Shown: in pieces, positions 8,912 through 17,244 of the stretch
Layout: each line of letters opens with the position of its first letter
How positions within the stretch are numbered: the first letter of the stretch is position 1
NCBI RefSeq assembly: GCF_002113025.1
Contig: NZ_NEJH01000003.1
Span: forward strand, 310,001 to 374,000
DNA: 64,000 nt
Direction: 5' to 3'
Source: Pseudomonas sp. B28(2017)
GTDB taxonomy: Bacteria; Pseudomonadota; Gammaproteobacteria; Pseudomonadales; Pseudomonadaceae
The notes under the pieces: model-generated
What the model saw: only the letters and a program-made list of their open reading frames with translations
Databases searched by the model: none
What the model was told of the DNA's origin: nothing
Program-made: the position numbers and the translations under genes

Positions 8912-10015
8912 ATGTCGGCCACCAAGAAGCCAGTAAACACTCCACTGCATCTGCTCCAACAACTCTCGAGCAGCCTGCTCGAGCACCTGGAAACCGCTTG
9001 TTCCGAAGCCTTGGCTGATGCTGAAAAACTGCTCGCCAAACTGGAAAAGCAGCGCGGAAAAGCGCAAGAAAAACTGCACAAGTCCCGCACCAAATTGCAG
9101 GACGCTGCGGCGGCCGGAAAAGCCAAGGCACAAGCCAAGGCCAAGGACGCAGTGGCCGATCTCGAGGCGCTGCTCGATGCCCTCAAGAATCGTCAATCGG
9201 AAACCCGCGGCTACATTCTGCAACTCAAGCGCGATGCCCAGGAAAGCCTGAAACTGGCCCAGGGCGTCGGTCGTGTACAAGAGGCTGTCGGCAAGGCGTT
9301 GTCCCTGCGCGCGGCCAAACCTGCTGCGGCACCTGCGAAGAAAGCCGCCGCCAAGCCTGCTGCTGCAAAAGCACCGGCCAAGCCTGCTGCTGCCAAACCA
9401 GCAGCGAAAACTGCCGCCGCCAAACCGGCTGCGAGAAAACCGGCTGCTGCCAGCGCCGCAAAACCTGCAGCTAAAACCACGGCTGCCAAGCCAGCCGCTG
9501 CACGACCTGCCGCTGCACGACCTGCCGTTGCAAAAGCTGCCGCTGCCAAACCAGCTGTGGCTAAAACCGCTGCCGCTAAACCGGCTGCAAAACCGGCCGC
9601 TAAACCAGCCACCCGGACCGCCGCGGCGAAACCTGCTGCCAAGCCGGCTGCCAAACCCGTCGCTGCCAAACCAGCGGTAAAACCAGCAGCCAAGCCAGCG
9701 GCTAAACCTGCTGTAAAAGCGGCTGCCAAACCAGCCGCAAAACCGGTAGCAGCCAAACCTGCCACTGCCGCCAAGCCAGCCGCTGCAAAACCAGCGGCCA
9801 AGCCAGCCGTGGCTAAAACCGCTGCAAAACCAGCGGCCAAACCTGCAGTGAAAAAGCCGGTTGCCGCCAAGCCAGCCACCGCACCGGTCGCCAAGCCAGT
9901 CGTACCGACTGCGCCAGCAGCCCCTGCTCCGGCAGCAACTACCTCGACAGTCGCGCCAGCACCAACGTCTGCCGCAACTTCGAGCGCTGTAACCACCCCA
10001 ACCAGCGCTTCCTAA
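8912..10015 (+). CDS. algP: AlgP, histone H1-like repeat protein
   Basis: Protein of 367 residues behind an excellent AGGAGG ribosome site. Residues 1-130 form a lysine-rich helical domain with coiled-coil character. From about residue 133 to 335 it is made of degenerate AAKPAA/KPAAKPA repeats like the tail of histone H1, ending in a proline-alanine-threonine-rich tail. In P. aeruginosa AlgP (AlgR3) was linked to alginate expression and probably binds DNA. Length of the repeat tract is expected to vary between strains. Confidence 0.95.
   Translation: MSATKKPVNTPLHLLQQLSSSLLEHLETACSEALADAEKLLAKLEKQRGKAQEKLHKSRTKLQDAAAAGKAKAQAKAKDAVADLEALLDALKNRQSETRGYILQLKRDAQESLKLAQGVGRVQEAVGKALSLRAAKPAAAPAKKAAAKPAAAKAPAKPAAAKPAAKTAAAKPAARKPAAASAAKPAAKTTAAKPAAARPAAARPAVAKAAAAKPAVAKTAAAKPAAKPAAKPATRTAAAKPAAKPAAKPVAAKPAVKPAAKPAAKPAVKAAAKPAAKPVAAKPATAAKPAAAKPAAKPAVAKTAAKPAAKPAVKKPVAAKPATAPVAKPVVPTAPAAPAPAATTSTVAPAPTSAATSSAVTTPTSAS
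9310..9890 (+). repeat. KPAA-coding short tandem repeats inside algP
   Basis: Degenerate 9-18-base units (variants of GCCAAACCAGCC) coding for lysine-proline-alanine repeats. The copies differ by synonymous changes, which lowers slippage compared with perfect repeats. Repeats stay in frame throughout. Confidence 0.85.
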
Positions 10016-10476
10016 GTGCCGGTTACCGCGACGCGCAGCTGATGCAGCGCGTCGCGGTGCAGGTGGGCGGCCTCAGCCGCTGCACCTTCCAGCCAGGCCG
10101 CCAGATCGGTCTCGGCACCTTGCGGCCAACTCTGCGCCGCTCTCTCCAGCCGCAACAACAGATGCCGCTCGGCTTCCAGTTCGAGTGCCTTCACTTGTTC
10201 GCGCAGGGTATGCAAATCGGCGTCTTCCGTAGCCTCGGCCTTCCATTGCGTGCGCAAGGCGCGTAACGGTCGCACGACATTGGCGTCCCAGGCGACGGCC
10301 ACACTGCGCAGTTGCTGCAAACGTTGCTCATCACAGGCAACGCCCCGTTGTCCCAGCCACGCTCCACACAGCAACAGACACACGTTGACCCCCGCCGACT
10401 GCAATTGCAGGCATGCCTGCTCAACGCCCGGACGGGCATAAGCGGTCAGGGAAAAGCTCCACAGGTCAGAGGACAT
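10012..10476 (-). CDS. TIGR02444 family hypothetical protein
   Basis: Small, mostly helical protein of 154 residues beginning MSSDLWSFSLTAYARPGVEQACLQLQ. This opening and the LCGAWLGQRG motif are typical of TIGR02444/DUF2390, a family of unknown function found beside ABC-F genes in pseudomonads. No membrane span or signal peptide. Its 3' end overlaps that of algP by four bases, and its start is 50 bases from the divergent ABC-F start. Confidence 0.85.
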   Translation of the reverse strand: MSSDLWSFSLTAYARPGVEQACLQLQSAGVNVCLLLCGAWLGQRGVACDEQRLQQLRSVAVAWDANVVRPLRALRTQWKAEATEDADLHTLREQVKALELEAERHLLLRLERAAQSWPQGAETDLAAWLEGAAAEAAHLHRDALHQLRVAVTGT

Positions 10477-10526
10477 AGTGCTACTCGCGCCAGTTGCGAG
10501 CGAAGCTGGTAGACTCCGCCGCCATT

Positions 10527-12437
10527 ATGATTCGACTTCAGAACCTGACTTTACAGCGTGGCCCGCAACGTCTGCTAGAAGACGCCGAGCTGACCCTGCA
10601 CGCCGGCCAGAAAGCCGGCCTCATCGGTGCCAACGGCGCCGGCAAATCGAGCCTGTTCGCCTTGCTTCGGGGCGAGCTGCACCCGGACTCGGGTGATTGC
10701 TTCCTGCCGGCCGACTGGCGTATCGCCCACATGCGCCAGGAGGTCGACACCCTCGAACGCCTGGCGGTCGACTACGTGCTCGATGGCGACCTGCGCCTGC
10801 GCCAGGTGCAACGCGACCTGGCGGCAGCCGAAGCGGCCCATGATGGTGCCGCACAGGCCCGCCTGCACTCGGAACTCGATAGCGCCGACGGTTACACCGC
10901 CGACGCCCGGGCGCGCAAGTTGCTGGCCGGTCTTGGGTTCACCAACGAGCAGATGGATCGTCAGGTCGGGGATTTCTCCGGTGGCTGGCGGATGCGCCTG
11001 AACCTGGCGCAGGCCTTGATGTGCCCATCGGACCTGTTGCTGCTCGACGAACCGACCAACCACCTGGACCTCGACGCCATCATCTGGCTCGAAGAATGGC
11101 TCAAGAGCTATCCAGGCACCCTGATGCTGATTTCCCACGACCGGGACTTCCTCGATGCCGTGGTCGACCACGTGGCACACGTCGATCAGCGCAAGATCAC
11201 CCTGTACCGGGGCGGCTACAGTGCCTTCGAGCGCGCCCGTGCCGAACGCCTGGCCCAGCAACAGCAGGCCTATGAGAAGCAGCAGGCGCAACGTGCGCAC
11301 ATGGAAAGCTACATCGCCCGCTTCAAGGCCCAGGCCACCAAGGCCCGTCAGGCCCAGAGCCGGATCAAGGCACTGGAGCGGATGGAAGAGCTGACCGCTG
11401 CCCACGTCGATTCGCCGTTCGACTTTGTCTTCCGTGAATCGCAGAAAATTTCCAGCCCGCTGATCGACCTGTCCGATGCCCGCCTGGGCTACGGCGAGAA
11501 AGCCGTGCTGGAGAAGGTCAAGCTGCAACTGACCCCGGGAGCGCGAATCGGTCTGCTCGGACCTAACGGCGCCGGTAAGTCGACCCTGATCAAGAACCTT
11601 GCCGGTGAGCTCTCGCCATTGGCTGGCCGCTTGAGCCGTGGTGAGAACACCGTGGTTGGTTACTTCGCCCAGCATCAACTCGATTCTCTGGACTCCAAGG
11701 CCAGCCCGTTGTTGCACTTGCAGCGCCTGGCACCGACCGAGCGCGAACAGACCCTGCGTGACTTCCTCGGCGGTTTCGACTTCCGTGGTGCGCGAATCGA
11801 CGAGCCGGTGCTGAATTTTTCCGGTGGTGAAAAGGCGCGCCTGGCATTGGCCTTGATCGCCTGGGATCGACCGAACCTGTTGCTGCTCGACGAACCGACC
11901 AACCACCTGGACCTGGAAATGCGCCTGGCGCTGACCATGGCCCTGCAGGAGTTCAGTGGTGCGGTACTGGTGGTCTCCCACGACCGTCACCTGCTCAAAA
12001 GCACCACCGATAACTTCTACCTGGTGGCGGACGGCAAGGTTGAGGAGTTCGACGGCGACCTGGAGGACTACACCCGCTGGCTGGTGGATTATCGCCAGCG
12101 CAATGTCCCGGTCAGTAACACACCGGTCAACCCGGACAAGACCGACAAGAAAGCCCAGCGTCAAGCCGCCGCTGCGTTGCGCCAGCAACTGGCGCCGCAC
12201 AAGCGCGAAGCTGACAAGCTTGAAGCCGAGCTGGGCAAGCTGCACGAAAAGCTGGCGAAAATCGATGCCAGCCTCGGCGACAGCGATATCTATGAGCCGG
12301 CGCGCAAGAACGAATTGCGTGATCTGCTGGCCGAACAGGCCAAGCTGAAGGTGCGTGAGGCGGAGCTGGAAGAAGCGTGGATGGAAGCCCTGGAGTTGCT
12401 GGAAAGCATGCAGGCGGAGCTGGAGGCACTGTCCTGA
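10527..12437 (+). CDS. ABC-F ATPase, YheS-like
   Basis: Protein of 636 residues with two nucleotide-binding domains and no membrane span, the ABC-F plan. First domain: Walker A GANGAGKS (residues 34-41), signature FSGGWRMRL, Walker B LLLLDEPTNHLD. Second domain: GPNGAGKST, FSGGEKARL, LLLLDEPTNHLD. Between them is the charged P-site tRNA interaction linker (QQQQAYEKQQAQRAHMESYI); a C-terminal lysine/glutamate-rich coiled coil ends the protein. Length and start fit the YheS group, which acts on ribosomes. The in-frame ATG at 10494 is 11 codons upstream and lacks support. Confidence 0.93.
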   Translation: MIRLQNLTLQRGPQRLLEDAELTLHAGQKAGLIGANGAGKSSLFALLRGELHPDSGDCFLPADWRIAHMRQEVDTLERLAVDYVLDGDLRLRQVQRDLAAAEAAHDGAAQARLHSELDSADGYTADARARKLLAGLGFTNEQMDRQVGDFSGGWRMRLNLAQALMCPSDLLLLDEPTNHLDLDAIIWLEEWLKSYPGTLMLISHDRDFLDAVVDHVAHVDQRKITLYRGGYSAFERARAERLAQQQQAYEKQQAQRAHMESYIARFKAQATKARQAQSRIKALERMEELTAAHVDSPFDFVFRESQKISSPLIDLSDARLGYGEKAVLEKVKLQLTPGARIGLLGPNGAGKSTLIKNLAGELSPLAGRLSRGENTVVGYFAQHQLDSLDSKASPLLHLQRLAPTEREQTLRDFLGGFDFRGARIDEPVLNFSGGEKARLALALIAWDRPNLLLLDEPTNHLDLEMRLALTMALQEFSGAVLVVSHDRHLLKSTTDNFYLVADGKVEEFDGDLEDYTRWLVDYRQRNVPVSNTPVNPDKTDKKAQRQAAAALRQQLAPHKREADKLEAELGKLHEKLAKIDASLGDSDIYEPARKNELRDLLAEQAKLKVREAELEEAWMEALELLESMQAELEALS

Positions 12438-13018
12438 TGGACGCCTTCAAACTGCCGTTGCCGGCGGTGTGGGCCGAGCCGATCTGGCTCGGCGTGCAAA
12501 TCCTGCTGATCCTGTTGGCCGGCTACTTCGCCCAGCGCTTCGTCGCCCGGTTCCTGACCCGCCTGGGTGAACGCTATCCGTTCCCGCCGCAACTGCTGAT
12601 GCCGCTGCGGGGCGGTTTGCGCTGGCTGATCATGGGCAGTGCGCTGATCTTTGTGCTGGAACGCCTGGGCGTGTCGGCCACGGTTCTCTGGACGGCGCTG
12701 TCGGGTTTTGTCGCGGTTGCGGCAGTGGCGTTTTTCGCCATGTGGAGCGTGCTGTCGAACCTGCTGTGCGCGATCCTGATTTTCACCGTCGGCCCGTTTC
12801 GCCTGGGCGACGTAGTCGAGTTGGTGGACACCACCGACAAGCCCGGCGTCAAAGGCCGGGTGGTGGCGATCAATCTGCTGTACACCACGCTGGTCGAGGC
12901 CGAAGAGCTGGGTACCGGCAGCGCCATGGTGCAAGTGCCTAACAGTTTGTTCTTCCAGCGTTCGGTGCGGCGTTGGCGCGGGACGGATGTTCTTCCTGCC
13001 AATGGGTTTGAGAAGTAA
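12437..13018 (+). CDS. Small MscS-type mechanosensitive channel
   Basis: Protein of 193 residues with three predicted membrane spans (about 15-35, 60-80, 85-115) and an MscS beta domain (FRLGDVVELVDTTDKPGVKGRVV). The pore helix region is alanine/glycine/valine-rich (ALSGFVAVAAVAFFAMWS). It ends soon after the beta domain, at the PNSLFFQRSVRRW motif, so the usual C-terminal vestibule of longer MscS proteins is missing. The ATG overlaps the TGA of the ABC-F gene by one base, indicating coupling. A structural channel role is likely; gating properties are unknown. Confidence 0.85.
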   Translation: MDAFKLPLPAVWAEPIWLGVQILLILLAGYFAQRFVARFLTRLGERYPFPPQLLMPLRGGLRWLIMGSALIFVLERLGVSATVLWTALSGFVAVAAVAFFAMWSVLSNLLCAILIFTVGPFRLGDVVELVDTTDKPGVKGRVVAINLLYTTLVEAEELGTGSAMVQVPNSLFFQRSVRRWRGTDVLPANGFEK

Positions 13019-13153
13019 GCCTTCTGCTGTCCGATAGATTGCCTTCGCGAGCACGCTGGTCGGCAGTCGACATATCCTGCAAAAAATCGGTAGTCATCCA
13101 CTCAAAGTCGCATTAGCTTAGACGTCTGTCACGAATCTGCGTCGAGGTGTGCA

Positions 13154-13786
13154 ATGGAGCTTCAAACATGGCTGGCGTTTTTTGCCGCCTGCTGGGTGAT
13201 CAGCCTGTCCCCCGGTGCCGGCGCCATTGCGTCGATGTCCAGCGGTCTGCAGTACGGTTTCTGGCGCGGTTACTGGAACGCCCTGGGCCTGCAACTGGGC
13301 CTGGCTTTGCAGATCGCCATCGTCGGTGCCGGTGTCGGCGCCATTCTCACGGCTTCGGCCACGGCCTTCTACGCCATCAAATGGTTTGGCGTGGCGTATC
13401 TGGTTTACCTCGCGATCAAGCAATGGCGTGCACTACCCGGCGATATGAGCGATGACGCGGCGGTGCGCCAGATTGGCAAGCCGATGGCCCTGGTGTTCCG
13501 TGGGTTCCTGGTGAACATCAGCAACCCCAAGGCGCTAGTGTTCATGCTGGCGGTGTTGCCGCAGTTCATCGATCCCCATGCGCCACTGTTGATTCAGTAC
13601 GTGATCATCGGTGTGACCATGATTTGCGTCGATCTGATCGTCATGGCCGGCTACACCGGTTTGGCGTCCAAAGTGCTGCGTCTGCTGCGCACGCCGAAAC
13701 AGCAAAAACGCATGAACCGGACCTTTGCCGGGCTGTTCATCGGTGCTGCAGCGTTTATGGCGACGCTGCGCAGAGCCGCGGCGTAA
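13154..13786 (+). CDS. LysE/RhtB family amino acid exporter
   Basis: Inner-membrane protein of 210 residues with about six membrane spans. The LysE superfamily entry motif SPGAGAIASMSSGLQYGFWRG is at about residues 19-39, and FLVNISNPKALVFMLAVLPQF is typical of RhtB proteins exporting homoserine, threonine or similar amino acids. Substrate cannot be told from sequence. Single-gene unit with its own terminator downstream. Confidence 0.9.
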   Translation: MELQTWLAFFAACWVISLSPGAGAIASMSSGLQYGFWRGYWNALGLQLGLALQIAIVGAGVGAILTASATAFYAIKWFGVAYLVYLAIKQWRALPGDMSDDAAVRQIGKPMALVFRGFLVNISNPKALVFMLAVLPQFIDPHAPLLIQYVIIGVTMICVDLIVMAGYTGLASKVLRLLRTPKQQKRMNRTFAGLFIGAAAFMATLRRAAA

Positions 13787-13801
13787 ATCGACCGAAACCC
13801 G

Positions 13802-13830
13802 AAAAGGCGACCCATGCGGTCGCCTTTTTT
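13802..13830 (+). terminator. Rho-independent terminator after the LysE gene
   Basis: Ten-base-pair stem (AAAAGGCGAC and complement) with a seven-base loop and a run of six T, 16 bases after the stop codon. Confidence 0.9.
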
Positions 13831-13930
13831 ATTGGCGTATCAGTACCTTGGAGAGCCCTCGAATTCGCAGGAAGTCCCAACAAAGCTTGAGCGAAACCCG
13901 TTGGGCGTTAACAATATGTAACTTCGCTTT

Positions 13931-13951
13931 TCAAATTGAGACTCATTCATG
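13931..13951 (+). promoter_or_regulatory. Possible Fur box over the FTR1 start
   Basis: The segment CAAATTGAGACTCATT (13932-13947) resembles a diverged Fur site (interrupted AATGAG/CTCATT arms) and lies directly against the ATG of the iron permease. The match is partial; the call leans on the function of the gene. Confidence 0.35.
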
Positions 13952-15847
13952 ATAGCCCCCTCCCGTTTCCTGGCCTGGCTGTTGCTGCCGCTGCTCGCGG
14001 CGAGCAGCGTTCAGCTACTGGCCGCCCCCGCCGAAGGTGCGCCTCAGGCGCTGCACTTGCTCGATTACATCGGCGCGGATTACCCGGACACGGTGCAGGC
14101 GGGCAGCATCATGGATCAGGCTGGGTTTCACGCGCAGCAAGAGTCGGTCAAGACGCTGGGAAGTCTGATGGCGGCCATGCCGGCCAAACCGGAAAAAGTT
14201 GCGCTGGAGCAAAGCCTGGTCACGCTGGGAAGTTCCATCAGCACCCGTCAGGACGGTGCCGACGTCGCGCGCCAGGCCCGGCAACTGGGGGCGAAGCTGG
14301 CCGTGGCCTATGAAGTCAGCCAGGCCCCGGTCATCACGCCGGACCCGGCGCGTGGCGCGCCGCTGTACGCTCAGCATTGCTCGGTCTGCCATGGCGATAC
14401 AGGCGCTGGCGACGGCCCGGCAGGTGTCGGCATGACGCCACCGCCATCCAATCTGCGCAATAGCACACGACTGGATCGACTGAGCCTCTATGCGATCTAC
14501 AGCACCTTGGGTCTGGGCGTTGAAGGGACGGACATGCCGGCCTTTGCCGATCAATTGGATGATCGCCAGCGTTGGGACCTGGCTACCTATATCGCCAGCT
14601 TCAGTGTCGACCTGGCTACAGCTAATGCCGACAAAACCTACAACATCGCCGACCTGGCTCGTCAGACCCCGGCTGAAGTGCAGGCCGTCGAAGGCCCGCA
14701 AGCCGCCGCGACCTTCCGTGCCCAGCGAGCGCAACCGCCGCAGGTCAAGCGTGGCCCGGCGCAATTGCTCGACTACACTGCAGCCACTCTGGACAAGAGC
14801 ATCGCGGCGTACCGCGCCGGTGAACATGATCAGGCTTATGACTTATCGGTAGCGGCGTATCTGGAAGGCTTCGAGCTGGTTGAAAGCTCGCTGGACAACA
14901 TTGACGCCAACGTGCGTAAAGACACTGAAAAATCCCTGATGGCTTATCGTCAGTCGTTGCAGGACGGCTTGCCGGTGAGTGACGTCGAACAGCGCCTGGA
15001 GGCGGCCAAGGACAGGTTGAAGACATCGGCCGGGCTGCTGGGCAACGACGGTTTGAGCTGGTCGCTGAGTTACATATCCGGCTTGCTGATTCTGCTGCGC
15101 GAAGGTCTGGAAGCGATTCTGGTGCTGGCGGCGATCCTTGCTTTCCTGCGTAACACGGGTCAACAGGCGGCGGTGCGCAGCGTCAACGTCGGTTGGGGCC
15201 TGGCGTTTCTGGCGGGGCTGGGCACCTGGGCTCTGGCAGCCTATGTGATTGATGTCAGCGGTTCGCAGCGCGAATTGCTGGAAGGCGCGACGGCGTTGTT
15301 TGCCAGCGTCATGGTGCTGTGGCTGGGTGTGTGGATGCATGACCGTCGTCACGCGGCGGCCTGGCAGGATTACATCAAGAGCAGCCTGGTAGGTGGCGGT
15401 GGGCGTTTCGGCTTTGCGACTCTGGCGTTTTTCTCGGTGTATCGCGAGCTGTTTGAAGTGATTCTGTTCTACGAAACCCTGTGGTTGCAGGCAGGTCCTG
15501 CGGGGCACAACGCGGTACTGGCCGGTGGAGCCACGGCGCTGGTACTGCTGATCGGCCTGGCCTGGGTGATTTTGCGCGGTTCGGCGAAGTTGCCGCTGGC
15601 GCTGTTCTTCAGCATCAACGCCGGTCTTTTGTGCGCCTTGTCGGTGGTGTTCGCCGGGCATGGCGTGAAGGCGCTGCAGGAAGCCGGGATCTTCGGCACG
15701 CGGCCGGTGCCGTTCTTTGAGTTCGACTGGCTGGGGATTCATGCCGATGCGTATTCGTTGAGTGCTCAGGCGGTGGCGATCATTGCGATTGCCGTGTTGT
15801 ATGGCCGTAGCCGGGTGGTTGAGAAGCAGCGGGTGGTGGCTTCATAA
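13949..15847 (+). CDS. Cytochrome c-FTR1 fusion iron permease
   Basis: Probable ferrous/ferric iron uptake permease of the FTR1/EfeU type with its own heme domain, 632 residues. A signal peptide (about 1-25) is followed by a periplasmic helical region, a cytochrome c motif C144-x2-C147-H148 (CSVCHGD), a second helical region, and an FTR1 membrane domain from about 375. The two iron-binding REXXE motifs are REGLE at 384-388 and RELFE at 499-503. Seven membrane spans are expected. The fused cytochrome probably transfers electrons during iron passage (inference). No separate EfeO or EfeB gene lies nearby. Confidence 0.92.
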   Translation: MIAPSRFLAWLLLPLLAASSVQLLAAPAEGAPQALHLLDYIGADYPDTVQAGSIMDQAGFHAQQESVKTLGSLMAAMPAKPEKVALEQSLVTLGSSISTRQDGADVARQARQLGAKLAVAYEVSQAPVITPDPARGAPLYAQHCSVCHGDTGAGDGPAGVGMTPPPSNLRNSTRLDRLSLYAIYSTLGLGVEGTDMPAFADQLDDRQRWDLATYIASFSVDLATANADKTYNIADLARQTPAEVQAVEGPQAAATFRAQRAQPPQVKRGPAQLLDYTAATLDKSIAAYRAGEHDQAYDLSVAAYLEGFELVESSLDNIDANVRKDTEKSLMAYRQSLQDGLPVSDVEQRLEAAKDRLKTSAGLLGNDGLSWSLSYISGLLILLREGLEAILVLAAILAFLRNTGQQAAVRSVNVGWGLAFLAGLGTWALAAYVIDVSGSQRELLEGATALFASVMVLWLGVWMHDRRHAAAWQDYIKSSLVGGGGRFGFATLAFFSVYRELFEVILFYETLWLQAGPAGHNAVLAGGATALVLLIGLAWVILRGSAKLPLALFFSINAGLLCALSVVFAGHGVKALQEAGIFGTRPVPFFEFDWLGIHADAYSLSAQAVAIIAIAVLYGRSRVVEKQRVVAS

Positions 15848-15866
15848 AGCATTCGCTGCGCTCACT

Positions 15867-15930
15867 TTCGCGAGCAGGCTCGCTCCCACATGGACGATGT
15901 GTATTCTGTGGGAGCGAGCCTGCTCGCGAA
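15867..15930. repeat. REPIN: two inverted REP copies
   Basis: Two copies of the 24-base REP core (TGTGGGAGCGAGCCTGCTCG and flanks) in inverted orientation, 16 bases apart. The pair lies between the FTR1 and DUF188 genes and can fold into a long hairpin in RNA. Confidence 0.9.
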
Positions 15931-15951
15931 GCTTTTTAGAGAGGTAAAAAC

Positions 15952-16407
15952 ATGCGTGTCTGGATCGATGCCGACGCCTGCCCGCGGGCAGCCAAGGATC
16001 TGGTGGTGAAGTTCGCCCTCAAGCGCCAGTTCGAAGTGGTGCTGGTAGCCGGGCAGCCGCTGATCAAGCCAGGTCTGGCGCTGGTCAAGCTGGTCGTGGT
16101 GCCGAGCGGTCCGGATGCAGCCGATGATTACCTGGTCGAGCACGCAGTTCCCGGTGAGTTGGTGATTTGCAGCGATGTACCGTTGGCCGACCGTCTGGTG
16201 AAGAAGGGCGTGGCCGCACTGGATCCGCGCGGGAAGGAATTCGATGCGCAGAACATGGGGGATCGGCTGGCTGTGCGCAACCTGTTCACCGATTTGCGCG
16301 AACAGGGGCAAATGGGCGGAGGGCCAGCGCCGTTCGGCGACCGTGAGAAGCAGGCGTTTGCCAATGCGCTGGACCGGATTTTGACCAGGCTCACACGCAA
16401 AACCTGA
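15952..16407 (+). CDS. UPF0178/DUF188 family protein (YaiI-like)
   Basis: Cytoplasmic protein of 151 residues of the DUF188 family, starting MRVWIDADACPRAAKDLVVK; the DADACP opening with its acidic residues is diagnostic and resembles PIN-like nucleases. KKGVAALDPRGKEF and the C-terminal DREKQAFANALDR motif are also family-typical. Function unknown. The start ATG follows GAGAGG, just past the upstream REPIN. Confidence 0.92.
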   Translation: MRVWIDADACPRAAKDLVVKFALKRQFEVVLVAGQPLIKPGLALVKLVVVPSGPDAADDYLVEHAVPGELVICSDVPLADRLVKKGVAALDPRGKEFDAQNMGDRLAVRNLFTDLREQGQMGGGPAPFGDREKQAFANALDRILTRLTRKT

Positions 16408-16423
16408 ATTTTGTAATGATCCC

Positions 16424-16451
16424 TGTGGGAGCGAGCAGGCTCGCTCCCACA
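16424..16451. repeat. Single perfect REP palindrome
   Basis: Perfect 28-base palindrome with 13-base arms (TGTGGGAGCGAGC) between the convergent DUF188 and elbB genes; may double as a transcript-end hairpin. Confidence 0.88.
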
Positions 16452-16460
16452 TTGACAGTG

Positions 16461-17129
16461 TTATGTATCATTCTCGTGGGTCAGTTCGAGCACGCGGTCG
16501 ACCAGTTTGTTGATCCCCGATGCCGCTTCACTGATCGATTGCGCCAGCATGTAAGCCGGGGTGCTCACCAGTTTGCGTGCCTTGTCCTCGACGATATCAC
16601 TGACCGCGCAATCGGTATGGGTTGCGCCCATCTTGTTCATCGCAGCGGCGGTGTCGGTGTCGTTGCCAATGGTGCAGGTGACGCCAGGGCCGTAGATCTT
16701 TGCCGCCAGGGCCGGGGAAATGCACATTAACCCCACCGGTTTGCCGGCCTCGGCGAAGGCTTCAGTCAAGGCCAGCACATCCGGCTGAACGGTACAGCCG
16801 GCGCCTTCGATGGCGAAGTTGGACAGGTTCTTGGCCGAGCCGAAGCCGCCGGGCACGATCAGCGCATCGAAGTCATCGACGTTCGCGTCACGGATATCCT
16901 TGATGTTGCCCCGGGCGATCCGCGCCGACTCCACCAGCACGTTGCGCGATTCGGGCATTTCTTTGCCGGTCAGGTGATTGATGACATGCAACTGCGCAAT
17001 GTCCGGTGCGAAACACTGCACCTGTGCCCCGCGTTGATCCAGACGCAGCAGGGTGATGACGCTCTCGTGGAGCTCGGCGCCGTCGTACACGCCACAACCG
17101 GAAAGGATCACTGCAACTTTTTTGCTCAT
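16461..17129 (-). CDS. elbB: Glyoxalase/DJ-1 family protein ElbB
   Basis: Protein of 222 residues of the DJ-1/PfpI superfamily, ElbB subgroup. It starts MSKKVAVILSGCGVYDGAELHES; ALIVPGGFGSAKNLSNFA and GLMCISPALAAKIYGPG carry the nucleophile elbow with the cysteine in LMCISP. ElbB has weak glyoxalase activity and was linked to isoprenoid synthesis in E. coli. Ribosome site GGAGA precedes the ATG. Stands alone. Confidence 0.93.
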   Translation of the reverse strand: MSKKVAVILSGCGVYDGAELHESVITLLRLDQRGAQVQCFAPDIAQLHVINHLTGKEMPESRNVLVESARIARGNIKDIRDANVDDFDALIVPGGFGSAKNLSNFAIEGAGCTVQPDVLALTEAFAEAGKPVGLMCISPALAAKIYGPGVTCTIGNDTDTAAAMNKMGATHTDCAVSDIVEDKARKLVSTPAYMLAQSISEAASGINKLVDRVLELTHENDT

Positions 17130-17244
17130 GGGCTTTTCTCCAGATTCATGACGTTAAATGTCCACTAATTTGTCACTCGTTGCCATAGGGTTAATTCAAG
17201 GTTGCACATAGCATCGATCCTCAAGATTCCGGTCAGGGCGCGTC

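Noticed and set aside
9310..9890. Repeated units first considered as a CRISPR-like array
   Set aside because: Units are short, contiguous, without unique spacers, and code for the AlgP tail.
9211..9996. Alanine/glycine-rich 261-codon frame antisense to algP
   Set aside because: Low-complexity mirror of the KPAA repeats; resembles a PE_PGRS-like protein only by composition.
10575..12245. 556-codon open frame antisense to the ABC-F gene
   Set aside because: Same GC-skew effect; the plus-strand gene has all ABC-F motifs, the antisense frame has none.
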